Shown here in pieces: positions 17,163 through 25,409 of a stretch of DNA of 64,000 nt. The notes beneath the pieces are model-generated. The model made no database searches. It was not told the origin of the DNA and saw only the letters and a list, made by a program, of their open reading frames with translations. Location of the stretch: assembly GCF_008801475.1 (NCBI RefSeq), contig NZ_VZPP01000009.1, positions 124,001-188,000 of the forward strand. Direction: 5' to 3'. Position 1 is the stretch's first letter. Each line of letters opens with the position of its first letter. The stretch comes from Pseudomonas moorei (GTDB taxonomy: Bacteria; Pseudomonadota; Gammaproteobacteria; Pseudomonadales; Pseudomonadaceae). Made by a program: the position numbers and the translations under genes.

Positions 17163-17657
17163 TTAGCCCACGGTCGCCAGTGCCTTGTCATGAGCCCCAC
17201 TGAACTGAATCAGTATCACACCCGCAATCAGCATCACGACGCCCAACACCCGTGGCAAGCTCACCTGCCGCTGCACCAACCCGAACCACCCAAAGTGATC
17301 CAGCACCAATGACGCGACCACTTGCCCGGCCAGCGCCAAGGCCATGAACCCAGAGGCCCCGAGCTTGGGCAGCAGTACCAGGGCCAGGGAAATGAAGCAG
17401 ACTCCGAATGCGCCACCCGCCCACATCCAGAGTGGCGCTCTGCTGATGAACGCCATTGAAGGCAACGGCACGCGCAGCGCCAGCATGATCGGCAACAGCA
17501 CCAGGATACTCACCAGCAACGAGGCCAATGTGGCCCACAACGGATGCCCCAGGCCTCGTCCAAGGTTAGCGTTGATCGCACTCTGAAAAGGCACCACCGC
17601 CCCGGCAATCACGGCCAGCAACAACAGGCCGACCCCATGCAACGTACTCATGTTCAT
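17163..17657 (-). CDS. YdcZ-type (DUF606) DMT transporter
   Basis: 164 residues with about five hydrophobic helices (GVGLLLLAVIAGAVVPFQSA, then several more). The length and the motif INANLGRGLGHPLWATLASLL match the single-repeat YdcZ/DUF606 family of the drug/metabolite superfamily, which likely works as dimers. An ATG two codons downstream is an alternative start. A LysR-type gene starts 71 bp away on the opposite strand, so the divergent spacer may hold the LysR site controlling this transporter. Confidence 0.82.
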   Translation of the reverse strand: MNMSTLHGVGLLLLAVIAGAVVPFQSAINANLGRGLGHPLWATLASLLVSILVLLPIMLALRVPLPSMAFISRAPLWMWAGGAFGVCFISLALVLLPKLGASGFMALALAGQVVASLVLDHFGWFGLVQRQVSLPRVLGVVMLIAGVILIQFSGAHDKALATVG

Positions 17658-17728
17658 TCTCCAGCAGGTTTTGCTGGACTCTAGAGTATTCGTCGCGCAG
17701 ATTTAAATTCCGCTTTGCTATCCAGAAC

Positions 17729-18637
17729 ATGCATCAAATGAATGATCTGCGCCGTATCGATCTCAATCTACTGGTGATTCTCGACGCCTTGCTCAGCGAG
17801 CAACACGTCACCCGGGCGGCTGAACGTTTGCACCTGAGTCAGCCGGCCGTCAGCCATGCCCTGGCGCGTTTGCGCGACCTGCTGGGCGATCCGCTGTTGG
17901 TGCGGGCGGGCGCCAGTCTGGTGCCGACTTCGCGGGCGCTTGAACTTATGGCGCCGTTGGCCGAAGCCCTGGCCCAGGTGCAATCGCTGCTGGCGCCCAA
18001 TGCCTTTGATCCGGCGACCACCCAGCGCACCTTTCGCCTGGCCATGTCCGATTATGGCGCCGCCATCGTTCTGCCCGGTCTGATCCGCAGCTTGCGCAGT
18101 GAAGCACCGGGCATCGATCTGCAAATCAGTCACGCCAGCCGCGAAGGCATGCTCGACGGGATACTCAACGGTGATATCGACATCGCCGTCGGCGTGTTCC
18201 CGGAAATGCCCAACGAACTACGCAGCACCCTGCTGTTCGAAGAGCACTACGTGTGCCTGGTGGATCGCGACAGTTTGCCGGCCGACGCCACCCTCGACCT
18301 GCCGGCCTACCTGGCGCGTCCCCACGTCTTGCTGGAAATGCGCGGCAGTGGCACGCCGGAAATCGAGCGCGCCCTGACGGCGCTGCATGAACGGCGTCGC
18401 GTGGCGGTCAGCCTGCCGCACTGGAATGTCGCCCCGCAGTTGATCAGTGGCACGGATTTGATTCTGACCGTCGCCTCCCGCGGCGTGCGCGACATCGACG
18501 AGGCGTCACTGATCGTCGTGCCTCCACCCTTTCATATTCCGTCGTTTACCTTTGTGTTGGCGTGGCACCAGCGGCGGGGCGGGGATCAGGCGTTGAACTG
18601 GCTGAAACAACGCATCGGCGAGGGGATAAAGCGCTGA
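17729..18637 (+). CDS. LysR family transcriptional regulator
   Basis: 302 residues. The N-terminal helix-turn-helix is LNLLVILDALLSEQHVTRAA with the recognition helix in LHLSQPAVSHALARLRDLLG (residues 6-60), followed by a LysR effector domain. LysR proteins usually control a divergent neighbour, here the YdcZ-type transporter 71 bp away. The effector is unknown. Confidence 0.88.
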   Translation: MHQMNDLRRIDLNLLVILDALLSEQHVTRAAERLHLSQPAVSHALARLRDLLGDPLLVRAGASLVPTSRALELMAPLAEALAQVQSLLAPNAFDPATTQRTFRLAMSDYGAAIVLPGLIRSLRSEAPGIDLQISHASREGMLDGILNGDIDIAVGVFPEMPNELRSTLLFEEHYVCLVDRDSLPADATLDLPAYLARPHVLLEMRGSGTPEIERALTALHERRRVAVSLPHWNVAPQLISGTDLILTVASRGVRDIDEASLIVVPPPFHIPSFTFVLAWHQRRGGDQALNWLKQRIGEGIKR

Positions 18638-18724
18638 TGAAGTTCTTCGACGATCAGTCAATCAATGCCCAATGAGCTGATATAGACTGGCGCCCACTCA
18701 CCAAACGGTTCAAAAGGATTTCCC

Positions 18725-19363
18725 ATGACCCCGTCGCTGCTAATGGCCGTTCTCGCCTCGGGCTTTATTTACGGGATTACGCCAGGCCCCGGCGTGCTGG
18801 CCGTATTCGGCATAGGCGCGGCCCATGGAAGACGGGCCGGGGCGGGGTTTCTCTGCGGGCATTTGCTGGGGGACGTGGTCTGGTGCGGCACCGCGCTGGT
18901 GGCGATTGTCGGGGCGCGGGAAATCGGCAGTACCGCGTTCGATGTACTGGGTGTGCTCAGCGGGCTTTACCTGTTCTGGCTCGGGCTGCGGGCGGTGCGG
19001 GCGCGTCGCAGCAGTGCCCAGGCGCCACAAGGGCCGGCACGTCAGCCGTTCTGGCACGGCATCCTGTTTGGCCTGACCAATCCCAAGGCTTATCCGGTGG
19101 CGGTGGCGACATTCACCGCGCTGCTGTCCAGCCGTGCAGAACTGCTGCATTGGTCGATGTTGCCGTGGCTGATCCTGCTGAGTTTCGTCGGCGGCCTGAT
19201 CGCCTACGCTATCCTCATCGGCATCGTCGGTGCGCGGCGGGTGCGCACCTTGTATCAGCGCCATGAATTGGCCATCACCCGGCTTTGCGGGGTAATGTTT
19301 ATCGGTTTCGCCATCAACGCCCTGGTGCATGCACTGCCGGGGCTGGTGACGAACAAGGCTTGA
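18725..19363 (+). CDS. LysE family amino-acid exporter
   Basis: 212 residues with six hydrophobic segments and the family motif I-T-P-G-P-G near residue 19 (YGITPGPGVLAV). LysE/RhtB proteins export amino acids or derivatives such as homoserine lactone across the inner membrane. GLTNPKAYPVAVATFTALL in the middle is typical. It follows the LysR gene on the same strand by 87 bp; a functional link is possible but not shown. Confidence 0.87.
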   Translation: MTPSLLMAVLASGFIYGITPGPGVLAVFGIGAAHGRRAGAGFLCGHLLGDVVWCGTALVAIVGAREIGSTAFDVLGVLSGLYLFWLGLRAVRARRSSAQAPQGPARQPFWHGILFGLTNPKAYPVAVATFTALLSSRAELLHWSMLPWLILLSFVGGLIAYAILIGIVGARRVRTLYQRHELAITRLCGVMFIGFAINALVHALPGLVTNKA

Positions 19364-19453
19364 AGCCCGGCGCAGGGATGCCTCGGTTACACAGGTTTCA
19401 ACGGTCAGGGACGGTTCTTTATTGCTGCATTGTCAGGACATGCTTTCAGCACC

Positions 19454-20800
19454 ATGACCACCAGAAATTCCGCGCCGTTGGCGAGCTACATCGACCTCTT
19501 GCTGGACGCCGTTTGCGCGGTCGACAAGCAAGGTCGCTTCGTATTTGTCAGTGCGGCCTGCGAGCGCATTTTCGGCTACAGCCCTGACGAGTTGATCGGA
19601 CAACCGATGATTGAACTGGTGCACCCGGCCGATCGCCAGCGCACCCTCGACGCCGCCCAGGAAATCATGGGCGGTGAGCCCAAGCTCAATTTCGAGAACC
19701 GCTACCTGCGCAAGGATGGCCGGGTGGTGCACATTCTCTGGTCTGCACGCTGGTCGGAGGTCGATCAACTGCGCATCGCCGTCGCTCGTGACATTACCGA
19801 GCGCAAGCAAGCCGAGTCCCGGCAAGCCGCGCTGTATGCGATTTCCGAGGCGGCGCATGCAGCGGAAGATCTCTTGGCGCTGTTCAAGCGTATTCACCTG
19901 ATCATTGGCGAATGGCTGCCTGCGCTGAATTTTTCCGTGGCGCTGTATGACGAACACTGTACCGAGCTGAGTTTCCCCTATCACGTTGATGTCCACGAAC
20001 CCGAAACCGGGCAGCCCGGCACGATGACCGGGCGCCTGTGTGCCGAGGTGGTCCGCAGCGGCCAGCCGATCCTGCTGACCCCGGATCAGGACGATCGACC
20101 TGCGGGGTTCGAGAGGCAAGGGAGCGGACAGAATTCGCCGTGCTGGCTCGGCGTGCCGCTGAACTCGCAAAACGGCACCATCGGTGCACTGATCGTCAAA
20201 AGCATGCCGGGTAGTGAGCGCTATACCGAGCAGGACAAGGAGTTGTTGCAGTACGTCTGCGCGCAGGTCGCGACCGCGATCGAACGCAAGCAACTGCACG
20301 CGCGCCTGCAACGCATGGCCCAGTACGACCAACTGACCCAACTGCCCAATCGCGAATTGCTGCGCGACCGGCTCAAGGTTGCACTGGAAGCGGCGCGTGA
20401 GGATCGCGGGCGCATGGCGTTGCTGTATGTCGATCTTGACCGCTTCAAGGAGGTCAACGACACCCACGGGCATGCGGTTGGTGACATGTTGCTGCAAACC
20501 GTGGCCAATCGCCTTAAAGGCTGCGTGCGTGAAACCGACACGGTGGCGCGCATTGGCGGCGATGAGTTTGTGGTGTTGTTGCACAGTATTCACGCCTCGG
20601 GAGATGCCGATTGCGTCGCTGTGAAAATCCGTCAGGTCCTGGCTCAACCCCTGCGCCTGGACGGCCACAGTCTCAACATTCAACCCAGCATTGGCGTTGC
20701 CCAATACCCCGAACACGGCACGGAAGAAAAACAGCTGTTCAGGCACGCCGATGAAGCGATGTACACCGCCAAGCGCGAGCATCACCTGCGGCTGGTCTGA
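19454..20800 (+). CDS. PAS-GAF-GGDEF diguanylate cyclase
   Basis: 448 residues from the ATG at 19454 (a TTG at 19430 is possible). A PAS domain occupies about residues 5-120 (GRFVFVSAACERIFGYSPDELIG), a GAF domain about 130-275, and a GGDEF domain the last 165. The active site is I-G-G-D-E-F, and an RxxD inhibitory site (R-E-T-D) sits five residues before it, so product feedback by c-di-GMP is expected. No EAL domain or membrane segment is present. It should make c-di-GMP in the cytoplasm in response to a PAS or GAF signal. Confidence 0.9.
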   Translation: MTTRNSAPLASYIDLLLDAVCAVDKQGRFVFVSAACERIFGYSPDELIGQPMIELVHPADRQRTLDAAQEIMGGEPKLNFENRYLRKDGRVVHILWSARWSEVDQLRIAVARDITERKQAESRQAALYAISEAAHAAEDLLALFKRIHLIIGEWLPALNFSVALYDEHCTELSFPYHVDVHEPETGQPGTMTGRLCAEVVRSGQPILLTPDQDDRPAGFERQGSGQNSPCWLGVPLNSQNGTIGALIVKSMPGSERYTEQDKELLQYVCAQVATAIERKQLHARLQRMAQYDQLTQLPNRELLRDRLKVALEAAREDRGRMALLYVDLDRFKEVNDTHGHAVGDMLLQTVANRLKGCVRETDTVARIGGDEFVVLLHSIHASGDADCVAVKIRQVLAQPLRLDGHSLNIQPSIGVAQYPEHGTEEKQLFRHADEAMYTAKREHHLRLV

Positions 20801-20917
20801 TTCGCGTGCACCGTTCGTCGTGGCATCCACATTTTTTTCTAAACCTTTTGCATCGCGCTAATTCAGATTCTATGCGGGCGTCAGCTCGCCGCGATCATCA
20901 CCAAGAGGTAGAGAATC

Positions 20918-21076
20918 ATGCCTAACTCAAGAAACTCGAACTCGGGAAGTTTCGCCAACGATCGAACCAAGGCGTCTGAAGCCGGTCGCAAGGGTGGGAA
21001 AACCACCACCACGACCGTCGATAAAGAGCCAGCGAAACCCGACATGGGCCGCAAACCCGGACAAAAATCCAAGTAG
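20918..21076 (+). CDS. KGG-type general stress protein (con-10 / YciG family)
   Basis: 52 residues, preceded by AAGAGGTAGAG. The core F-A-N-D-R-T-K-A-S-E-A-G-R-K-G-G-K is the KGG repeat of stress-induced hydrophilic proteins; the rest is Thr-, Lys- and Pro-rich and probably disordered. Only one repeat is present, with a divergent C-terminal D-M-G-R-K-P-G. Relatives are induced by general stress. It precedes a DUF4142 protein gene on the same strand by 72 bp. Confidence 0.75.
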   Translation: MPNSRNSNSGSFANDRTKASEAGRKGGKTTTTTVDKEPAKPDMGRKPGQKSK

Positions 21077-21148
21077 TGGATGAAGGTGGTTTTGATTGAG
21101 AAGCGGGGGCGAAAGCTCCCGTTTGAATTTACTGAGGAGGGCGCGACC

Positions 21149-21652
21149 ATGAAGTGGATGGCCACCCGAATACGCAACACCGGTTTCGCCACGTTACTGG
21201 GCCTGTGTGCCAGCACGGCCTTTGCCCAGTCCCCCGCCGAATTCATCAACGATGCATCGGCCCAGGGCATGGCCGATATCGAAGCCAGTCGCCTGGCACA
21301 CCAGAAGTCCGAATCCAAAGCGGTCAAGGACTACACCATCGTCGTGATCAACGACCGCACCACCGCCAACCAGCACCTGGCGAAAATTGCCAAACAGCTG
21401 AATCTGCCGGTGGCCCCGCGTGAACAAGTGGTCGACAAAGCCAAGGCCTTGATGCCGCAAGTCATGGAAGGCGCGAACTTCGATGAGGCCTATGCGGCCA
21501 GTCAGGTGCAGTCGACCGAAGAAGCCATCGCGCAGCTTCAGCAGGAAGCGCAAACCACGGATGTGCCTGAGATCAAGGCGTTCGCTGAAGAGACGTTGCC
21601 CAAGCTGCAAAATCACCTGCAGATGGCCAGGGCGTTGCAAGCCAGTCGTTAG
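21149..21652 (+). CDS. DUF4142 family periplasmic protein
   Basis: 167 residues from the ATG at 21149, preceded by GAGGAG. The first 26 residues are a signal peptide ending A-F-A-Q. The mature part is helical (FINDASAQGMADIEASRLA, then YAASQVQSTEEAIAQLQQEA), as in the ferritin-like DUF4142 family of exported proteins often induced by stress. Metal ligands of true ferritins are not apparent. It lies after the KGG stress protein gene and is convergent with the iron permease-like gene. Confidence 0.83.
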   Translation: MKWMATRIRNTGFATLLGLCASTAFAQSPAEFINDASAQGMADIEASRLAHQKSESKAVKDYTIVVINDRTTANQHLAKIAKQLNLPVAPREQVVDKAKALMPQVMEGANFDEAYAASQVQSTEEAIAQLQQEAQTTDVPEIKAFAEETLPKLQNHLQMARALQASR

Positions 21653-21661
21653 GATAATCAC

Positions 21662-21684
21662 GCGGGCGGCTGGTTGCCGCCCGC
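21662..21684. terminator. Hairpin between DUF4142 and iron permease-like genes
   Basis: GCGGGCGGC (21662-21670), five-base loop, GCCGCCCGC (21676-21684): a perfect 9-bp stem between two convergent genes. No T-tract. Confidence 0.6.
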
Positions 21685-21694
21685 GCAGTGACCT

Positions 21695-22105
21695 TCAGCA
21701 CTTGTTCAAATCCTGTTTGTTGTTCTCTTCGACGACCGTGCCATCAAGGGAAATCGTTTCGCCTTCGCCAAGTTGCCGATACCGCTTTCTCAGTGCTTCC
21801 AGCTCCTTGAGATCCAGTGCTTCGAGACCCAGCATCGCGTTCTGTGCCTCTTTCGTTACTCGCAACAGTTCATCGACTTTCAAATGCAGAATGTCCGTAT
21901 CGCGGTTTTGCGTGTTCTGGATCAGGAACACCATCAGGAAGGTGATGATGGTGGTCGAGGTGTTGATGATCAGTTGCCAGGTATCGTTGAAATGGAAGAT
22001 CGGCCCGCTCAGCCCCCACAGGAAAATCAGAATGATCGCCCCCAGGAAGGTCCTGGGGCTACCGGCCCACAGGGCAAGTTTCTGTGCGATTTTTGCGAAT
22101 TTCAT
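21695..22105 (-). CDS. Low-affinity iron permease family protein
   Basis: 136 residues. The frame continues upstream, but the ATG at 22105 has a GAGGAA ribosome site and starts the conserved N-terminus. Two hydrophobic segments (about 16-32 and 41-62) include PRTFLGAIILIFLWGLSGP and TSTTIITFLMVFLIQNTQNRD, the family signature. The C-terminus is a soluble helix (LKVDELLRVTKEAQNAMLG). Despite its name, related to a fungal-type permease, bacterial members have no proven transport role. It is divergent from tam. Confidence 0.8.
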   Translation of the reverse strand: MKFAKIAQKLALWAGSPRTFLGAIILIFLWGLSGPIFHFNDTWQLIINTSTTIITFLMVFLIQNTQNRDTDILHLKVDELLRVTKEAQNAMLGLEALDLKELEALRKRYRQLGEGETISLDGTVVEENNKQDLNKC

Positions 22106-22269
22106 GGCCGTGTTCCTCATCTGAGAGCGCTTGAATTTCAGACAGTCAGGGCGGGATGAAAATTCGATGGGCGTGGCGGTGCGCCTCAAAGGGCATTTTC
22201 TGAAACCTTTGGGCGTGCCTGTCGCGGTATCGTAGCGGTCCGAGGACAACGCACCGACAGGAGAACGCA

Positions 22270-23040
22270 ATGAGTTGGTCCGCCAAACAGTACGTCGCTT
22301 TTGAAGATGAACGCACCCGTCCCGCCCGTGATCTGCTGGCGGCCATTCCCGCCGGTGATGTGCGCTCGGCGATCGATATCGGATGTGGTCCCGGCAACTC
22401 GACCGAGTTGCTGGTGGAACGCTTTGCCAACGCCACGGTGCGCGGGCTGGACAGTTCAACCGACATGATCGAGGCCGCCCGCAAGCGATTGCCGCAGGTG
22501 CAGTTCGATATCGCGGACATTGACCGCTGGAACGAAACCGGCCCATTCGATGTGATTTTCGCCAATGCGGTGTTGCAGTGGCTGCCGGATCACGCCACGT
22601 TGCTGCCTTCGCTGGTGAACAAACTTGCACCTGGTGGCAGCCTGGCGATCCAGATGCCGGACAATCTCAATGAACCCTCCCATCGCTTGATGCGTGAAGT
22701 AGCGGCTGACGGGCCCTGGGCCGCCAAACTGTCTGGCGCTGCCGGGCAACGCACGCAGATGGACGATGCCAGCGGCTACTACTCCATGCTCAAACCACAC
22801 TGCACTCGGGTCGATGTGTGGCGTACCACTTACCATCATCCACTCGCAGGCGGTGCGTCGGGCGTGGTCGAGTGGTTCAAGGGCAGCGGTTTGCGGCCGT
22901 TCCTTGAGCCACTGGATGAGGCCGAACGTGCTGAATACCTGAAGCAGTATCACGCCGCCATCGAACAGGCTTATCCGGCGCAGGCCGATGGTTCGGTGCT
23001 GTTGCCGTTTCCGCGGTTGTTTCTGGTGGCGACGCGCTGA
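22270..23040 (+). CDS. tam: Trans-aconitate 2-methyltransferase
   Basis: 256 residues, matching Tam. SAM-binding motif I is A-I-D-I-G-C-G-P-G-N-S near residue 36, with acidic residues in GLDSSTDMI. NAVLQWLPDH and FPRLFLVATR are typical of Tam. The enzyme methylates trans-aconitate, which forms from cis-aconitate and inhibits the citrate cycle; the cytoplasmic reaction uses S-adenosylmethionine. The gene is single and ends in a strong terminator. Confidence 0.9.
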   Translation: MSWSAKQYVAFEDERTRPARDLLAAIPAGDVRSAIDIGCGPGNSTELLVERFANATVRGLDSSTDMIEAARKRLPQVQFDIADIDRWNETGPFDVIFANAVLQWLPDHATLLPSLVNKLAPGGSLAIQMPDNLNEPSHRLMREVAADGPWAAKLSGAAGQRTQMDDASGYYSMLKPHCTRVDVWRTTYHHPLAGGASGVVEWFKGSGLRPFLEPLDEAERAEYLKQYHAAIEQAYPAQADGSVLLPFPRLFLVATR

Positions 23041-23044
23041 TGTG

Positions 23045-23086
23045 AAAAAAGGGACAAATGACCTTGAGCGTCATCTGTCCCTTTTC
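23045..23086 (+). terminator. Intrinsic terminator after tam
   Basis: AAAAGGGACAAATGAC pairs with GTCATCTGTCCCTTTT across a short loop (one mismatch), ending in a T-run. It also faces the small minus-strand gene ending at 23100, so it can serve both strands. Confidence 0.85.
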
Positions 23087-23099
23087 TTGCCCGTCCGAA

Positions 23100-23219
23100 T
23101 CATTGCTGCGGCTTGTTCTTTTTCGAGCGACGGGCGCTCAGGTATTCAAATGCAAACGAGGCAAAGCCGAACAACCCGATCAATGAAATGATCATGATCC
23201 CCAACTCTGAATTGGCCAT
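23100..23219 (-). CDS. 39-residue single-pass membrane protein
   Basis: A short frame with AAGAGAT seven bases before its ATG. Residues 5-24 are hydrophobic (ELGIMIISLIGLFGFASFAF) and the end is strongly basic (SARRSKKNKPQQ), so an N-out, C-in or simple anchored small protein is likely. It ends at the tam terminator and has its own spacer upstream. No family is recognised. Membrane topology and codon use support a real gene. Confidence 0.6.
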   Translation of the reverse strand: MANSELGIMIISLIGLFGFASFAFEYLSARRSKKNKPQQ

Positions 23220-23339
23220 GTTGATCTCTTGGCGAAAGGTGAGCCTGGAGCATAAGGCATCTGCCATCGGGCTCAACGCAGCGCTATTGCTTCTTTACGG
23301 GCGTGCGTGGATCTATACGCAAACAATACGAGTGCCCGT

Positions 23340-24068
23340 TCAGCGTTGAACACCAACCAGCAACATCATCGGCCGTTCGCGTTCTTCGGCCAGCGCGGGT
23401 TGCGCTGCCACCTCGGCATCCGTGGGGCCCCATTCGTTGATGTGCTGGATGCTGAAGCCCGCGGCGATCAGCGCGTTAAGCAAAGTACCAAGGGTGCGAT
23501 GTTGCTTGATCACACCCTCGGCCAGCCAATTGGTCACGCGCTCGCCTTCCCTCTGATAGCCATCCACCGGCCAGCTCTTGCGGCCCTCGGCATCGGTGAT
23601 CCAGCCCGGATTACGCGGCGCCATGAAGATCGGATGCTCGATGGAGAACACGAAACGCGAGCCGGGCTTGAGGGCCGCGTGGACAGTCGCGAACAACCCC
23701 GGCAGGTCCTTGATGTAGTGCAGGGCCAGAGAACTGTAGGCCAGGTCGAAACGGGCGACCGGCAGGTCAAGGTGTTCCAGGTCGGCGCGTTCGTAACGGA
23801 TGTTGGACACCGACGTGGTCTTGCGCGCATGCTCCAGCATTTTCTCCGACACATCCAGGCCCAGCACCTTGTCGGCGCCTTGCTCGCTCGCCCAGCGGCA
23901 GAACCAGCCATAACCGCAACCGAGGTCGACCACGTTCAGGCCCTGCATCGGCGGCAGCATCGATTTCAAGGCAGGCCATTCCGGCGCGGCGTCGAGACCA
24001 CTGATCGAGCGGGCCATCTGGCTGTAGCCTTGGAAGAAACCGGGGTCGTCGTAGATGTTTTGAGTCAT
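23340..24068 (-). CDS. Class I SAM-dependent methyltransferase
   Basis: 242 residues from the ATG at 24068; an open stretch upstream overlaps a REP doublet and is not coding. Motif I is V-V-D-L-G-C-G-Y-G-W-F near residue 47, followed by GLDVSEKML and YSSLALHYIKDL, the classic Methyltransf_11/25 order. The C-terminus ends RPMMLLVGVQR, as in a group of small-molecule methyltransferases. The substrate is not evident. It stands alone between REP elements and the small membrane gene. Confidence 0.85.
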   Translation of the reverse strand: MTQNIYDDPGFFQGYSQMARSISGLDAAPEWPALKSMLPPMQGLNVVDLGCGYGWFCRWASEQGADKVLGLDVSEKMLEHARKTTSVSNIRYERADLEHLDLPVARFDLAYSSLALHYIKDLPGLFATVHAALKPGSRFVFSIEHPIFMAPRNPGWITDAEGRKSWPVDGYQREGERVTNWLAEGVIKQHRTLGTLLNALIAAGFSIQHINEWGPTDAEVAAQPALAEERERPMMLLVGVQR

Positions 24069-24122
24069 GGTGGGGATGCTCTTTTTGAGGTCGTTCGACA
24101 GGCATTTGAACGCCGAAAGACT

Positions 24123-24216
24123 TGTGGGAGCGAGCCTGCTCGCGATGACGGTTGCACGTTCAACGACTGAGTAGCCTACCCGTCCGTCCGCTATCGCGAC
24201 CAAGCCCGTTCCTACA
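24123..24216. repeat. REP doublet (REPIN)
   Basis: Left arm TGTGGGAGCGAGCCTGCTCG at 24123 and a more diverged right arm (ATCGCGACCAAGCCCGTTCC) ending at 24216, inverted. It fills the spacer between the methyltransferase start and the small gene ending at 24224. Confidence 0.8.
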
Positions 24217-24223
24217 GGTTAGG

Positions 24224-24493
24224 TCAGGACGATTCTCCATCCATGCGCCGAGCGATGACATCCAGTACGTCGCAACCATCACGCAAAGGTATGCAGCACA
24301 ACAATGCGAAGTCGCTGAGGATGACCGAGTCACTGGTGATATCTCCCCGCATCGCGAAGTTTTCGAGGATCTGCGTCACAGCGCCAATTCTGTAGCGGGC
24401 GGTGGTGAGCAGTGAGTGCAGGGGTTGGGTGGTGTTGACGTAGAGGGAGGGGAGGTCGTCGGCGTTGCTGGTTAAAGCCATAAATTCTTTCAT
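24224..24493 (-). CDS. Small hypothetical protein
   Basis: 89 residues from the ATG at 24493 (a GTG at 24508 would add five). Helical, with two hydrophobic-moment-rich halves: LHSLLTTARYRIGAVTQILENFA and SVILSDFALLCCIPLRDGCDVLDVI. The plan recalls the small DUF3077-type proteins of Pseudomonas, but I cannot confirm the family. It is preceded by an unusual 400-bp region and has a REP doublet at its 3' end. Function unknown. Confidence 0.55.
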   Translation of the reverse strand: MKEFMALTSNADDLPSLYVNTTQPLHSLLTTARYRIGAVTQILENFAMRGDITSDSVILSDFALLCCIPLRDGCDVLDVIARRMDGESS

Positions 24494-24508
24494 GCGTAAA
24501 GGTTCCAC

Positions 24509-24899
24509 TTAGTTGAGGTTTACCAGCCGATCGTCGCCAAACGAAAGGGTGGCAACTGTACGCAGGTTGGCGAACCGGAGTGGAAGCCGGCAGATCCGAA
24601 GATCTCCCGCGTACAGTCGCCAAAAAACGACAACTCTACAGATGCGAAAACGCCTGCAAGCAAGCCAGTGCGCTTTTGCATTCCACTTCAGGTCGCCAAA
24701 CCCGATACGCCATTTTGGGCGCGCTCGGACTATAGGCCTCGTGGCAAAAGCACAGCAACGCGCAAGTGTACGGATATTTCCGAGTGTCGTGTAGGACGTT
24801 GCTTTTTTTGATAATTCGCCTTGGTCATGGTTTTTAAAACTTGGATGTGCGTCCACTTTGGCGGGTGTTTCTCTAATCTCCACCCATAAAAAAACCGGT
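24509..24899 (-). other. Long leader-like region with repeated TTTGGCGAC motifs
   Basis: No convincing gene lies here. An open frame of 124 codons (24509-24883) reads as Arg-, Cys- and Trp-rich, unlike a normal protein. Read on the minus strand, TTTGGCGAC occurs three times (complement at 24533-24541, 24616-24624, 24692-24700), spaced about 83 and 76 bases. The inverse (GGTTGGCGAACC) occurs once at 24565-24576. The region leads into the small gene at 24493 and could be a structured leader, repeat remnant or set of binding sites. Confidence 0.35.
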
Positions 24900-24909
24900 C
24901 ACTTGGACT

Positions 24910-25011
24910 AATGCCAGTCAGTTAAGGACGAACACTGTACCTGTGGCGAGCAAGCTCGCTCGCCACAGGTTACTGATTGCTCGCTCTATCTCTTAACTGA
25001 TCGGCATTAGC
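24910..25011. mobile_element. MITE-like element inserted in the higBA terminator
   Basis: 102 bp. Terminal inverted repeats CTAATGCCAGTCAGTTAAG (left, taking in the last two bases of the direct repeat) and CTTAACTGATCGGCATTAG (right) match at 17 of 19 positions. The element is flanked by an exact 10-bp direct repeat, CACTTGGACT, at 24900-24909 and 25012-25021. Its centre is a REP-like palindrome (CCTGTGGCGAGC...GCTCGCCACAGG). Removing the insert and one repeat restores AAAACCGGT-CACTTGGACT-GGCTTTT, an intrinsic terminator shape. A 10-bp duplication fits IS4-type elements; no transposase is present. Confidence 0.75.
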
Positions 25012-25046
25012 CACTTGGACTGGCTTTTAAGTCTCTGCATCTCCTG

Positions 25047-25409
25047 TCAGGCAACACCCGCAAGCAAACTTTCATAAGGGATGCGTAGCCCATCGTGCAG
25101 GCGCTTGATCATCGACAGACTCAATTTACGCTTGCGATTGAGCACTTCGGACACACGTCCGCTCGTACCGATGAAAGGTTCCAGATCACGAGGCGTCAGG
25201 CCTTGTTGGTCCATGCGGAACTTGATTGCCTCAATCGGATCGGAGGGCGGCATGGGATAATGCTCGTCTTCGTACTTTTCAATGAGCAGCGCAAGAATTT
25301 CCAGCTCATCGCCTTCCGGAGAGCCGACTTCCGAGCCCCACAACTGCTCAACGCGAGCAAATGCAGCGGTCAGGTCTTCTTGGCTGCGAATAGGTTTAAT
25401 GTCCATCAT
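25047..25409 (-). CDS. higA: HigA-type antitoxin
   Basis: 120 residues. The N-terminal half (ALLIEKYEDEHYPMPPSDPIEAI) is the dimer/toxin-binding part of the COG5499-type antitoxins. Residues 64-115 are a helix-turn-helix (LTPRDLEPFIGTSGRVSEVLNRKRKLSLSMI, split here). It overlaps the toxin gene by four bases (ATGA), with the toxin gene first, as in higBA. It would neutralise HigB and repress the shared promoter. The original terminator downstream is interrupted by the MITE. Confidence 0.87.
   Translation of the reverse strand: MMDIKPIRSQEDLTAAFARVEQLWGSEVGSPEGDELEILALLIEKYEDEHYPMPPSDPIEAIKFRMDQQGLTPRDLEPFIGTSGRVSEVLNRKRKLSLSMIKRLHDGLRIPYESLLAGVA

Noticed and set aside
24509..24883. 124-codon frame before the small gene at 24493
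   Set aside because: Arg/Trp/Cys-rich with no ribosome site and no domain; kept as a regulatory-region finding rather than a gene.
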